Below are positions 8,465 through 17,230 of a stretch of 63,996 nucleotides of DNA, in pieces. Within the stretch, counting starts at the first letter, position 1. Every line of letters begins with the position of its first letter. Location: positions 1-63,996 of the forward strand of contig JAPPMU010000020.1 in assembly GCA_028873965.1 (NCBI GenBank), written 5' to 3'. Below the pieces are notes generated by a model, which did no database searches, was not told the origin of the DNA, and saw nothing but the letters and a program-made list of their open reading frames with translations. The position numbers and the translations under genes were made by a program. The DNA is from Chloroflexota bacterium (lineage in GTDB: Bacteria; Chloroflexota; Dehalococcoidia; Lucifugimonadales; UBA3495).

Positions 8465-9577
8465 TTATCCGCTGAAAATGTCCTCGGGAAGGAACGCTGA
8501 CACCGTGACGTTGGGCAGGTCCACGATGTTGCTGACGCGCAAATCCACGGCCACGCTACAGATTATGTAGGCTTGTTCCGCGGTCCAGCCCCGCTCCTGA
8601 AGCAGCGCGATCATGTTGAGCAGTGCGTTCCTGGCAGCCAACGTCAGGCTATCCTCGCCCTCCTGGCTGCCATCCGCACGGATGGGATAGCCGATGGTAG
8701 CGGTGAAATTACGCGGAGCTGCCCATTCGGGTGGCAGGAAGTAGCCAGGGTGGGCGTAACGGGGGAATGTTATGTTATGCCGCGTCGCTTCGCCCTTGTG
8801 GATGGCAAAACGCACGGCCGCGGTTGCCCCCATTTCGATCGCGGTGATGCAGACCTCGCCGTCGCCCTGAGCGAAATGACCGTCGCCGGCCGAATACAGG
8901 CCGCCTGGCACCGCCACGGGAATGAACAGCCTGGAACCCGTGGTGAGCTGCTTGGCGTCGACGTTGCCGCAGTTCTCACGCGGCGGAAGAGTGCGGAGAC
9001 CTTGGTTGGCGATCTGGCCGCCGGCGGGGACGGCGTCCTCGGGATCCGGCGGGGCAGCCGTTCCGCCGCGGTTGACCCAGGCGGCTTCGCGGGCGGCCCA
9101 GGCATCCACCTGGGCGTGGGAAGGAGCGAGGCCGGCGGTGCCCATGAAGGAACCATCGGGGATACGAACGCCCGGGATCTGCACGGACGTAGCCCAACCA
9201 TCGGCGATATCCCAGTGGACCAGGTACGGGTTGGTGAAGACGTCTCGGAGGAATCCGGCGCCGGGACGGTTACGGGTCCATCCGCGAGGCTGGGCGATTA
9301 TGTCAAGGTACTCGATTTCGAGAAGGTCACCCGGCTCAGCACCTTTGACGTAGACTGGGCCGGTGAGCGGGTGAGCGACCTTGGCATCGAGGCCGGCGAG
9401 ATCCGCTTCGGTCATGCCCGGCTGGATCTGGGAGTCAGAGGCGTCGCGGGTTTCGAGCACGACCTCCTCGCCGGGATCGACTTCGACGATGGGCGGGATG
9501 TCGGGATGCCAGCGATTGTGCCCGAGTTGGGGTTCCTCTTTAAGGCGCTTGGCGCGGTCAATGGAGACGGTTTGCAT
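8465..9577 (-). CDS. Acetamidase/formamidase (FmdA/AmdA) family
   Basis: The 370-residue product has the family start (HNRWHPDIPPIVEVDPGEEV, residues 20-39), a DLAGLDAKVAHPLTGPVYV block and a GDLLEIEYLDI segment. A catalytic-region GGLYSAGDGHFAQGDGEVC motif lies around residues 225-245. These enzymes hydrolyse formamide or acetamide to ammonia and the acid in the cytosol. GGAGGG lies 8 bases before ATG 9577. The length is slightly shorter than fungal and mycobacterial acetamidases but normal for bacterial members. It may be read from the same region as the thiamine-diphosphate enzyme upstream (136 bp gap), but a repeat copy lies between. Confidence 0.85.
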   Translation of the reverse strand: MQTVSIDRAKRLKEEPQLGHNRWHPDIPPIVEVDPGEEVVLETRDASDSQIQPGMTEADLAGLDAKVAHPLTGPVYVKGAEPGDLLEIEYLDIIAQPRGWTRNRPGAGFLRDVFTNPYLVHWDIADGWATSVQIPGVRIPDGSFMGTAGLAPSHAQVDAWAAREAAWVNRGGTAAPPDPEDAVPAGGQIANQGLRTLPPRENCGNVDAKQLTTGSRLFIPVAVPGGLYSAGDGHFAQGDGEVCITAIEMGATAAVRFAIHKGEATRHNITFPRYAHPGYFLPPEWAAPRNFTATIGYPIRADGSQEGEDSLTLAARNALLNMIALLQERGWTAEQAYIICSVAVDLRVSNIVDLPNVTVSAFLPEDIFSG

Positions 9578-9660
9578 GGTGGTCCCTCCTGGCTTGAATG
9601 GTGTCAGAATAGCAGCAAGGGCGAGTGTTGAACCCGCCCTTGCGAAAATGCCTTGTCGGT

Positions 9661-9701
9661 GCGAGATTGCCGCGTCGCTCCACCTCTCGCGGTGACAGAT
9701 T
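9661..9701. repeat. Dispersed repeat A, half copy
   Basis: GCGAGATTGCCGCGTCG...CGCGGTGACAG matches the right half of the repeat described at 7058. Confidence 0.6.
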
Positions 9702-9713
9702 TGGAGGAGTTGG

Positions 9714-11396
9714 TCAGAGGGACCAGTCGTCGGGGAGCTCAGGGGTGGGAAGCGGGCGGATCATGACCTCGACGAGGGCGGACTGGCCCTCCTCGGTGGC
9801 GCGGATGGCGCGCTGGAAGGCGGGCCGGATGTCCTCGGGGTTCTCCACGCGCTCGGAGTAGCAGCCTAAGCCGTCGGCGACGACGCTGAAGTTGCCTCCC
9901 AGTACGGCCATCTCCGGGGGCGTGCCGTTGGGGTCTTCCATGCCCATCATGCCGCCGCCGGTGCCGCCGTTGTTGATGACGACGGTGAGAATGGGCAGAC
10001 CCATGCGGGAAGCGGTCTCGAGGTCCATGCCGGTCATGCCGAAGGAAGCGTCGCCGAGGACATGGACGACCAGGTGGTCGGGGCGGCCCAGCTTGGTGCC
10101 GATAGCGGCGCCGACGGACCAACCCATGGCAGCCATGCCACCCATGGCGACGAAATTACGCGGCTGAGTGGTCTGCCAGAAGGGCACCACGTAGCCCCGG
10201 CTGCCGCCGGCGTCGTGGAGGGCGATGGTGCGGTCCGGGTCGATGACCTGCTGGAGCTCGTGGACGACGCGGTAGCCGTTGGTGGGGGTTTCAGAATCGG
10301 TGAAGCGGGGCATCCACTCGGCTTCGGACTTCTGGTGGCAAGCGCGGATCTCGTCAACGATTTCCTGCTTCATGCCGCCGCCGTTGGGGCCAATGCGCTG
10401 GCGGACGGCGGCGATGATGGCGCGGAGGGCCAGCTTGGCGTCGGCGAGCATGGGCAGATCGACCTGGTAGGTCTTGTTGAGGTCGGCGGGGTCGGCGTTG
10501 ACATGGATGATGCTGACGCCTTCGGGGATGGGGCGGCCGTCGGTGCCGTTGGGCTGGCGGAAGGAGTTGCCCACGGCGAGAACGACGTCGGCCTTGCGGT
10601 TGATCTGGATGGCCGCGCCGGAGGCGTAGCGGCTGCGGGGATAGACGCCGCCGCCCAGGGAGAGGGGGTGGTTCTCCGGGATGATGCCCTTGGCCATGAT
10701 AGTGGTAGCAACAGGCATGGAGAGCATCTCGGCGAGCTCGCGCACTTCGTCAGCGGCGCCGGCGCTCATGGCACCACCGCCGGCGTTGAGGATGGGGAAG
10801 CTCGCGTTGACGAGCATGTCGGCGGCGCGCTGGACCTCGGCGTCGGACGGGCCGGACTTGCCGGGGGTCCCAACCGGGGTATAGGCGAGGACGGACTCGT
10901 CGGCCTCGGCGGTGAGGACGTCCTGGTGCATCTCAAGGACCACCGGTCCGGGCGAGCCGGAACGCAGGGCGGTAAAGGCGCGGCGCATGACCTGGGGGAT
11001 GTCCTGAACGCGGGTGAAAGCGCCCCGCCACTTGCAAAGGCCGTCAAAGATGCTGGCGGACACCTCCTGCTGCCACTCCTGGCCGAGGTTCCGCATGGGG
11101 TGCTGACCCATAAGGAGCAGCACGGGAACATTGTCGGCGTAACAGCCGGCGATGCCGGTGAGGCAGTTGGTGGCGCCGGGCCCGGTGCCGGTCATGGCGA
11201 CGCCGACCTCGCCGGTGGCGCGGGCGTAGCCGTCGGCGATCTCGACGCCGAGGCGCTCATGTCGGGCGGCGAAGGGCCGGATGGAGGAGGCACGCAAAGG
11301 CCCCCAGAGGGGGGCGAGGCCGCCGCCGGCGAATCCGGATATGTAACGTACTCCTTCCTGTTCGAGGGCCCTGACTACGGCTTCGGATCCACGCAT
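9714..11396 (-). CDS. Thiamine-diphosphate enzyme, acetolactate-synthase-like
   Basis: The 560-residue product has the three domains of the ThDP decarboxylase/ligase family. The Pyr domain carries the activating Glu in ARHERLGVEIADGYARATG (about residues 46-64). A central Rossmann-like domain contains AVGNSFRQPNG. The PP domain carries the metal/diphosphate motif GDASF...NN (about residues 437-468) in VVHVLGDASFGMTGMDL and VVINNGGTGGG. The family covers acetolactate synthase, oxalyl-CoA decarboxylase, benzoylformate decarboxylase and sulfoacetaldehyde acetyltransferase, and sequence alone does not separate these. It has no regulatory-subunit neighbour, so a catabolic rather than branched-chain biosynthetic role is more likely. 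Confidence 0.8.
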   Translation of the reverse strand: MRGSEAVVRALEQEGVRYISGFAGGGLAPLWGPLRASSIRPFAARHERLGVEIADGYARATGEVGVAMTGTGPGATNCLTGIAGCYADNVPVLLLMGQHPMRNLGQEWQQEVSASIFDGLCKWRGAFTRVQDIPQVMRRAFTALRSGSPGPVVLEMHQDVLTAEADESVLAYTPVGTPGKSGPSDAEVQRAADMLVNASFPILNAGGGAMSAGAADEVRELAEMLSMPVATTIMAKGIIPENHPLSLGGGVYPRSRYASGAAIQINRKADVVLAVGNSFRQPNGTDGRPIPEGVSIIHVNADPADLNKTYQVDLPMLADAKLALRAIIAAVRQRIGPNGGGMKQEIVDEIRACHQKSEAEWMPRFTDSETPTNGYRVVHELQQVIDPDRTIALHDAGGSRGYVVPFWQTTQPRNFVAMGGMAAMGWSVGAAIGTKLGRPDHLVVHVLGDASFGMTGMDLETASRMGLPILTVVINNGGTGGGMMGMEDPNGTPPEMAVLGGNFSVVADGLGCYSERVENPEDIRPAFQRAIRATEEGQSALVEVMIRPLPTPELPDDWSL

Positions 11397-11444
11397 GGCT
11401 GCACCTCACATCGGTTGGCGGGCGACCGTCGTTCCGAAGGGAAC

Positions 11445-11484
11445 GGGATTGCCACCCCCGCATCAAGTACGGGGTCGCAATGAC
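11445..11484. repeat. Dispersed repeat A, half copy
   Basis: GGGATTGCCACCCCCGCATC...GGTCGCAATGACGG is a variant of the right half of repeat A. It lies in the 550-bp gene-free interval 11397-11952, which otherwise contains only the two repeats below. Confidence 0.55.
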
Positions 11485-11630
11485 GGCCGGCTAATGGCTG
11501 TCGGATTGGCCGGGATGATAGGGCAGCGCGGGGATGGGGTCAACCGGGGGTCATGGCATGGATGAACAGGATGTACGAGATATGGGCGGATTGTTATGTC
11601 AAACGGGTGCGGCGCTCACGGGTGCCTGGT

Positions 11631-11736
11631 TTGTGATGGCGGGGAGCACAGCGACGTGGCGATCTCGTCACCCGAAGAATGGCCCCTCCGGCAACGAGAT
11701 TGCTACCCCCGCATCGAGTGCGGGCTCGCGATGACA
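11631..11736. repeat. Dispersed repeat A, full inverted copy
   Basis: Left half TTGTGATGGCGGGGAGCACAGCGACGTGGCGATCTCGT and right half CAACGAGATTGCTAC...CTCGCGATGACA face each other as at 7058. Confidence 0.7.
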
Positions 11737-11834
11737 TACGGGTTGCGCAGTTGGGACCGTGATTCCAGCGAAAGCCAGAATCCAATCACCGAAATCGTTA
11801 ATCGTCGGCCCGATCCTTTCACACTGCGACCTTT

Positions 11835-11861
11835 GGACTCCGGCTTTCGCCGGAGTGACGG
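11835..11861. repeat. Dispersed palindrome B
   Basis: GGACTCCGGCTTTCGCCGGAGTGACGG is a compensated variant of the palindrome GGATTCCCGCTTTCGCGGGAATGACG seen at six or more other places in the window. The change on one arm is matched on the other. Confidence 0.75.
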
Positions 11862-11952
11862 GTGTGAGATTTCAAGTGCGTTAGTCCTATGACACTTTGG
11901 ATGAAACTGGGCGCCTGAGCACGGGCGGGGGTTGAATGGGGGCAGCGGGCGG

Positions 11953-12408
11953 CTACGTGGGCGGGCCGTGGGGGAGGGGAAACGGGTCGGCGGTGCGGCA
12001 CCGGAGGCAATTGACCGGGTGGCTGGCATGGGGAGGGTCGTCGGGGAGTTCCAAGAAGGTCCGCAGCTCACCGATGTTTTTCACCGGCGGGAAGGGAGGC
12101 GCGGGCCCGGGCCCGTCGTTGAGGCGCTCGATGATGTCCCGCGTGCGGGCTGGGCTGCGGTGTCCGTCGATGGTGCGCTCGATGTCGGTGAGCAGATGAC
12201 GGACGCGTCGATGCAGGCGCGCCAAGGCAAGGGTACGTCGTCCGGGCTGGAGGGAGTCCAGCCAACTGCCGGTGACGGCGTAAACTTCGCGAAAAGTCCG
12301 GATGTGCCCGTTCGACAGGCCACCGTCGTAGATGACGCAGTAGAGGGCCGTCATCAGCCGGCGTCGGGTGGAATGGGGGCGTCCCCAATTGACGGCCGCC
12401 GCAGTCAC
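11953..12408 (-). CDS. Hypothetical protein; start unclear, possibly decayed
   Basis: The minus frame encodes a protein-like 151-residue sequence with segments such as LYCVIYDGGLSNGHIRTF, GSWLDSL and DIERTIDGH, and a Pro-rich tail. GTG 12408 is the only ATG/GTG in frame. The same frame stays open and protein-like upstream (YFLNQAFVDACFGRS is encoded near 12440-12500) until a stop at about 12636-12638, yet no ATG, GTG or TTG occurs there. Either translation starts at GTG 12408 or the true start has been lost. No family is recognised. A 210-codon frame on the plus strand over the same bases is its antisense shadow. Confidence 0.4.
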   Translation of the reverse strand: MTAAAVNWGRPHSTRRRLMTALYCVIYDGGLSNGHIRTFREVYAVTGSWLDSLQPGRRTLALARLHRRVRHLLTDIERTIDGHRSPARTRDIIERLNDGPGPAPPFPPVKNIGELRTFLELPDDPPHASHPVNCLRCRTADPFPLPHGPPT

Positions 12409-12899
12409 CGCGTGACTGGCGGACCGGCGCAGGGCGCCGGCGGCACGGTCCGACCGGCCGAAACAGGCATCGACGAACGCTTGATTGAGAAAGTAGCGGC
12501 TACGGTGCCGGTGATGTTCTACGGTTCCGATGGCATTGGCTCCTCTGATTGGCGATGGCGGTGATTTGGAGAGGCAGGATTTCGGATCGTTGTCAGAACA
12601 CGGCCGGAGTACGCAACTATTTATCCTACTTTTCCGTGTACTCAGGATGACAAGTCATCCCTGCGCGCGGGCGCGGATGGTCCCGGTGGAGCAGAGGGCA
12701 AAGCGGGTGATCAGTCGAAAAGGTAAGCCGCGGATTGCCCCCTGGGCCGGTTGCGATTTTTTCACTGACGGGGTTGGCCGTCGATCCGTAATCCTGCCTC
12801 CGAGTTTGCGATTGGCAACAGCTGTTTTCCCAGGTGAAAATAGGATATACGTTCCAATAGCGAGGTCGCAAGGGATGGGTGTCACTCCGGCGCACCGAT

Positions 12900-13000
12900 T
12901 TTCGCGAATCGTCAGAAGCAGGATTTGCGGGATTTTATGATTTCGCAGGATTGGGGGATCTCCGGCTCAAAACGGTTTCAATCCGGCGAATCCGCAAATC
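12900..13000. repeat. Decayed CAGGATT-type repeat tract
   Basis: The tract consists of imperfect repeats of the type CAGGATTTGCGGGATTTTATGATTTCGCAGGATT. A comparable tract occurs at 28915-28969, where a MITE-like element has landed in it. The interval 12640-13240 has no gene I can support. A 137-codon plus frame at 12925 runs through the repeat and reads poorly. Confidence 0.4.
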
Positions 13001-13410
13001 TTGAGGATTGGGATCCTGGCGTTTTCTCCGCTAATCCGGTATACGCGAGGCGGGTGTCGGGGCCGTTGCGGATTTGCGGCAGCCGAGAGAATCACAGCCG
13101 CATGGGGAGGACTGACGGAGCGACCGTGGCTCAGCGTCCGGGGGTCGAGGGCTGGCAGGAGATCGGGGACCTAAGGTCAGGAGGCGAACCGAGCGGATTG
13201 GGGTTGGGCCTTGCCGCCATTGAGGGATGGTTCGGCGCATCACTTGGCGGAGCGTTGGCTTATGGCTTGCCAGATCTGCCCATTGAACTCGCCGATATTC
13301 CCGAGCCGGATTTTGGATTGGGCATATTCATACGATAACCCCGCTGAAATTTCGTGGCATCCGGGATCGTATTCGTCGCAACTGCATTCGGCACCAAAAT
13401 TCAGATCGAA

Positions 13411-14379
13411 TCACTTTGAGATTTGGTCGAAGGTCAGTTGCGCACCCGGGTCACGTGCAAACCCTGTTACCGTGTAACGAGGACGGCTAGTGCCTACGCG
13501 GCGAGTGTGAACCGTGATCTGCTGGTCCTGATTCAGGATAGCGTTGATGTCAACTTGCTCAGCAACAGAGGTGTCCACCCGGGCCGTAGCGATTTGACCG
13601 ACTTCGTCGCTCAAATACTCTGCGTCGGCCGCGACTATGATGAACTGTGCGCGGGGGCGGAACGGAAAGAAACCCATGAATCGAACCGAAATCATCGTGT
13701 CGTTCTCTCTGATGTTGTCGGCGCTCAATCGAGCCTCGCTGCGCCGAACCTGGGCCGCATCGACGAAATCAAATGCGTCTCCGTCGTGCGCCAACGTGAA
13801 CGCGGCACCGCCGTCGGCAACTCGCTTCAAGAATTGCTGTAGGGCGGATAGCGCCCGACTGTCGGTATCTGCAATGGCCTCTGACAGATCATCGTCCGTC
13901 CCAATGGTCGCCGATAAAATTCCCTTGACTTTGCTAATGGCCATCTCGACCGGAGTTGCCATATCGTCGAAGGACAGCTGAGGAGAGGCCTCCTCAATTT
14001 GGAAACCGAAGGATCCGTACGCTATTCCCGTAATGGCCAGTTGGAATTGTTCCGCGTTCGGTACTCGCCCGGTAGGCGCTACGGTGGCAGTCAAACTAGA
14101 CCCCACAACGGTTATTGCGTTGGCGAAGGCTTTGGAAGCGTCCGATACAAAATCCATCAAGATGCCACGTCCACCCAGCACAGGGTCTCCCTTGAAGGTC
14201 AACCGAGCAGTTCGCAATCGGGCTGATGACCCATGGTAATCGGCGAGCTGCGCTTCAACGGCTCCTAGGCGAGCTTGTAAACTGATCCGACTAATGATGT
14301 CGGACTCCGAAATCTCGCCGATCAATCGGTTGAGTGTGGCTTGCTCGGCTAACAGGAAGCGGTAGTCGTGCACATTCAC
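13411..14379 (-). CDS. Hypothetical protein, partner of a nucleotidyltransferase-like gene
   Basis: The 322-residue product starts with a helical segment (residues 1-50, rich in Leu, Glu and Gln) and continues with alternating strands. It includes GDPVLGGRGILMDFVSD and a DTDSRALSALQQFLKRV helix near the centre. I do not recognise a family. ATG 14379 overlaps the stop of the upstream gene in ATGA (14376-14379), so the two are translationally coupled. The frame remains open for 56 codons beyond the TGA stop (13411-13413) down to 13240, and the extra stretch looks protein-like and cysteine-rich near its start. The coding region is less GC-rich than the neighbouring enzymes. The coupled pair resembles a two-component toxin-antitoxin or defence module (inference). 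Confidence 0.65.
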   Translation of the reverse strand: MNVHDYRFLLAEQATLNRLIGEISESDIISRISLQARLGAVEAQLADYHGSSARLRTARLTFKGDPVLGGRGILMDFVSDASKAFANAITVVGSSLTATVAPTGRVPNAEQFQLAITGIAYGSFGFQIEEASPQLSFDDMATPVEMAISKVKGILSATIGTDDDLSEAIADTDSRALSALQQFLKRVADGGAAFTLAHDGDAFDFVDAAQVRRSEARLSADNIRENDTMISVRFMGFFPFRPRAQFIIVAADAEYLSDEVGQIATARVDTSVAEQVDINAILNQDQQITVHTRRVGTSRPRYTVTGFARDPGAQLTFDQISK

Positions 14380-14966
14380 GGTTCACCTCCTGATTGGATG
14401 TATGAGTCAAGGATCTGCTTGGCTTGCAGATCTTCGGCTTGGGATAGATCGACTTCCAAGAATCCTTTCCACAATCCATTTCGGTCGTGTGACCATAAAC
14501 TGTACCAATAGATCGTTTGTTTTACTATATCACTGGGCGCCTGCGGGTTGAAGGGGGCGAAGTAAGCATCAGTCTGATGCCTGGCTTTGACGATCTGCGG
14601 ATCGAATAGATCCCGATTTGAGAGCCACAACGACTGGATAGTCTCCCCTTCCGGAATATGGAAGAACGTAACCAAGTCCACGTCATTCGGTGGCCTGTCA
14701 GCGGTATCCTCTACCCGCTCCACGAAGCTGCCGTTGATCCATTGGAAACCCTGTATTAACCCGGCTCGATGCAGCTCCGCCCTGAAATCGAGCAAGCCGG
14801 AGAGCAGACGCCTCCGTTCCTCAGTAAACCCGAACCGGGCTATCAATGCGGCAAGGGAGACAATGTACGGCGACCTCGCGCGAGAGGTCGGGTCGTCTGG
14901 ATCGGTAGCCGGAAGTACTCCGGCGTCCGTCCAGCCTGGGATGGTAATGGGCGGAAGGTCCATCAC
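14376..14966 (-). CDS. DUF6932-like protein with nucleotidyltransferase signature
   Basis: The 196-residue product contains GFQWINGSFVE (residues 73-83) followed by RPPNDVDLVTFF (91-102). This is the G-S-x(n)-D-x-D arrangement of minimal nucleotidyltransferases: GSF at 79-81 and DVD at 95-97. The rest is helical with an aromatic C-terminal third (KQTIYWYSLWSHDRNG). The arrangement matches the family I know as DUF6932, whose members occur beside unknown genes and in defence-like neighbourhoods. Start codons GTG 14966 and ATG 14963 are adjacent, and no clear ribosome site decides between them. It is the first gene of a two-gene unit. Confidence 0.6.
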   Translation of the reverse strand: MMDLPPITIPGWTDAGVLPATDPDDPTSRARSPYIVSLAALIARFGFTEERRRLLSGLLDFRAELHRAGLIQGFQWINGSFVERVEDTADRPPNDVDLVTFFHIPEGETIQSLWLSNRDLFDPQIVKARHQTDAYFAPFNPQAPSDIVKQTIYWYSLWSHDRNGLWKGFLEVDLSQAEDLQAKQILDSYIQSGGEP

Positions 14967-15208
14967 GACATCGAGTTGGAAGCGTATCGGTTGGAATCCG
15001 TAAGTGGTGGATGCATAACCATCATCCAGTGTCCGTGGTGGGGATGCAGGATACCAGTCGTGTCAACCTGAACGCAGAACCATTGTCCAACGAGCAGTTG
15101 CGGAAGACAGTTTGTTGACCGGCCGGCGGGGTGTGGGTATCATCGGCGCTACTTGGCGGGTGGGTCTGGTGATCCTTCGACAAACTCAGGATGATCGGGT
15201 AGGGTCAT

Positions 15209-15370
15209 CGGGATTGCCACGCTGCGCTCGCAATGACAGGAACCTAACCGTCTCGATGACGACGATAGGACGACGAGATTGCCACGCTGCGCTCGCAATG
15301 ACAACGAACCTGACCGTCTCGATGACGACGATAGGACGACGGGATTGCCGCGCTTCGCTCGCAATGACGA
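15209..15370. repeat. Tandem array of repeat A half copies (about 64-bp unit)
   Basis: Three copies of GGGATTGCCACGCTGCG...CTCGCAATGAC are joined by a conserved linker, CCGTCTCGATGACGACGATA, giving a unit of about 64 bp. It fills most of the 445-bp gap before the thiamine-diphosphate gene, which otherwise holds nothing recognised. Confidence 0.75.
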
Positions 15371-15411
15371 CTACCAACCCCCCGCGATGACTATTTCACT
15401 GGAGAATTACC

Positions 15412-17130
15412 ATGCCGCAGGCCCATGAGTTGATTGTGCAGTTTCTGGAGGAGGCGGGGATTGACGCCGTGTTCGGGATACCGGGCGGCGGGACGGGGCA
15501 GATTTTCACCAACCTGGTGGGGAAGGAGCCGGCCATCAACACGTACCTGACGCGGCACGAGCAGACGGCGGCGATCATGGCCGACGCCTACGCGCGGGCG
15601 ACCGGGAAGCCGGCGGTGATCATGGGGCAGGGACTGTTCATGGGGTCGAACGCGGCGTTCGGGATCATGGAGGCGATGCTGAGCAGCAGCCCGATGCTGG
15701 TGCTGACGGACACGTCGGACGGCGGCGTGGGACAGCATCCGGCGAACCAGTCGGGGGCCGGCGAGTACGGGAGCATCGACCTGCACAACATCTTCCGGTC
15801 GATGACGAAGTACACGACGCTGGCGACGTCGCCCAAGGAAGCCGCGCTGGGAGCGCAGCTGGCGATCAAGCACTCGATGAGCGGGCGGCCGGGTCCGACG
15901 TGCCTGCTGATGCGGACGGCGTCCATCGCGGGCGAGGTTGACCTGGAGTCGCCGCCGTTCATCCACGACACGGCGGGATACCTGAACACGGCCAAGCCGC
16001 AGGCGGCGCCGGCGGACATCGAGAAGGCGGTGGAGATCCTGTCGCAGTCGCGGCGGCCGGTGATCGTGGCCGGGAACGGGGTGCACATGGCGGGGGCGCA
16101 CGGAGCCTTGCAGCAGTTGGCGGAGCAATGGAACGCTCCGGTGGCGACGAGCTACAAGGGGAAGTCGGCCATCGCGGAGACGCACCCGCTGTCGGTGGGC
16201 ATGGTGGGGGTGTACGGGCAGGAGGCGGCGAACCGAGCGGTGGGCGACGCCGACACGGTGGTGATCGTGGGGGCGAAGCTGAGCCCGCAGGACACGGTGC
16301 GGGAGCGGCCCAACATCTTCAACCCGCGGGGGCAGCGGATCATCCAGATTGACATCGACGACCGGAACGCGGGGTGGACCTTCCCGGTGGAGCTAGGTCT
16401 GATCGGCGACGCGGGGAGCATCCTCGGTCAGCTGGTTGAGGCGTCGGCGGAGGCGTCAGCATCGACGGTCGGCGACCGGAGCGAGTGGGCCGGCGCGCTG
16501 CCGGGTCGGAAGACGGAGGCCGGGTTCTACGAGGATGCGGGTCTGCACACCGACTCGTCGCCGGTGCTGCCGCAGCGTCTGGTGCGGATCCTGCAGGAGA
16601 CGATGCCGGCGGACACGGTGTACGCGCTGGACGCGGGGAACAACCGGACGTGGATGGCGCATCTGTTCCAGTCGCAGCAGGCGCACACGTTCTTCTGCCC
16701 GGGCGGCACGGCGGGCATGGGCTGGGGGCTGCCGGCATCGGTTGGGCTCCAGATTGCGTATCCGGAGCGGCCGGTGGTGTCGGTGACGGGGGACGGCGGG
16801 TACATGATGACGGTGAACGCGCTGTCCACGGCGATGCAGTACGAGCTGCCGATCATCTGCGTGGTGTTCAACGACGGCGCGCTGGGCATGGTACGGCACC
16901 ACCAGGCGCCGGGGCAGTACATTGCGTCGGAGTTCGCGGAGACGGACAACGCAGCGGTGGCGCGGGGGTTCGGGTGCTTCGGCGTGCAGGTGGCGGACTC
17001 GCGGAACCTGGCCGACGCGCTGCGGGACGCGCGGGCATCGGGTCTGCCGGCGGTGGTGGACGTGCTGATCGATCGGGGGCCGAGCCCGGACGACTGGCGG
17101 GCGGACGCGCGGCGGTCTGGGGAGACGTAG
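15412..17130 (+). CDS. Thiamine-diphosphate enzyme, acetolactate-synthase-like
   Basis: The 572-residue product has the ThDP Pyr domain with Glu in TRHEQTAAIMADAYARATG (about residues 47-65). The central domain includes PVIVAGNGVHMAGAHGAL. The PP domain has GDGGYMMTVNAL...FNDGALGM (about 462-490), which contains the GDG-x(25-30)-N diphosphate site. The Q-rich QHPANQSGAGEYG region after residue 105 replaces the QV motif of true acetolactate synthases, so the substrate is probably different. GGAGA lies 7 bases before ATG 15412. No small regulatory subunit is nearby. The next gene, an ADP-forming acyl-CoA synthetase, is 100 bp downstream on the same strand, and a joint pathway producing and consuming an acyl-CoA is possible (inference). 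Confidence 0.8.
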   Translation: MPQAHELIVQFLEEAGIDAVFGIPGGGTGQIFTNLVGKEPAINTYLTRHEQTAAIMADAYARATGKPAVIMGQGLFMGSNAAFGIMEAMLSSSPMLVLTDTSDGGVGQHPANQSGAGEYGSIDLHNIFRSMTKYTTLATSPKEAALGAQLAIKHSMSGRPGPTCLLMRTASIAGEVDLESPPFIHDTAGYLNTAKPQAAPADIEKAVEILSQSRRPVIVAGNGVHMAGAHGALQQLAEQWNAPVATSYKGKSAIAETHPLSVGMVGVYGQEAANRAVGDADTVVIVGAKLSPQDTVRERPNIFNPRGQRIIQIDIDDRNAGWTFPVELGLIGDAGSILGQLVEASAEASASTVGDRSEWAGALPGRKTEAGFYEDAGLHTDSSPVLPQRLVRILQETMPADTVYALDAGNNRTWMAHLFQSQQAHTFFCPGGTAGMGWGLPASVGLQIAYPERPVVSVTGDGGYMMTVNALSTAMQYELPIICVVFNDGALGMVRHHQAPGQYIASEFAETDNAAVARGFGCFGVQVADSRNLADALRDARASGLPAVVDVLIDRGPSPDDWRADARRSGET

Positions 17131-17138
17131 TGACGGGT

Positions 17139-17168
17139 GCGAGATTGCCACGCTGCGCTCGCAATGAC
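17139..17168. repeat. Dispersed repeat A, half copy
   Basis: GCGAGATTGCCACGCTGCGC...CGCAATGACA lies directly after the stop of the thiamine-diphosphate gene. Confidence 0.7.
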
Positions 17169-17230
17169 AAAATAGGCGCACACAGGTAGGGGCGAATGAC
17201 TGTTCGCCCCTACGCTTGGGGAGAGATGTC

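Noticed and set aside
10062..11483. 473-codon plus-strand frame over the thiamine-diphosphate gene
   Set aside because: Shadow of the minus-strand enzyme with recognisable ThDP motifs; the plus product is Gly/Ala/Asp-rich without motifs.
11932..12564. 210-codon plus-strand frame
   Set aside because: It is the antisense of a better minus-strand frame, and its composition (many Gly, Val, Arg, Asp) is typical of a GC-rich shadow.
12925..13338. 137-codon plus frame
   Set aside because: It begins in a repeat tract, has no ribosome site and overlaps the protein-like continuation on the other strand.
15209..15370. CRISPR array at the tandem repeats
   Set aside because: Linkers are identical, not unique spacers, and the repeat unit is a member of a dispersed family. 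No cas gene is near.
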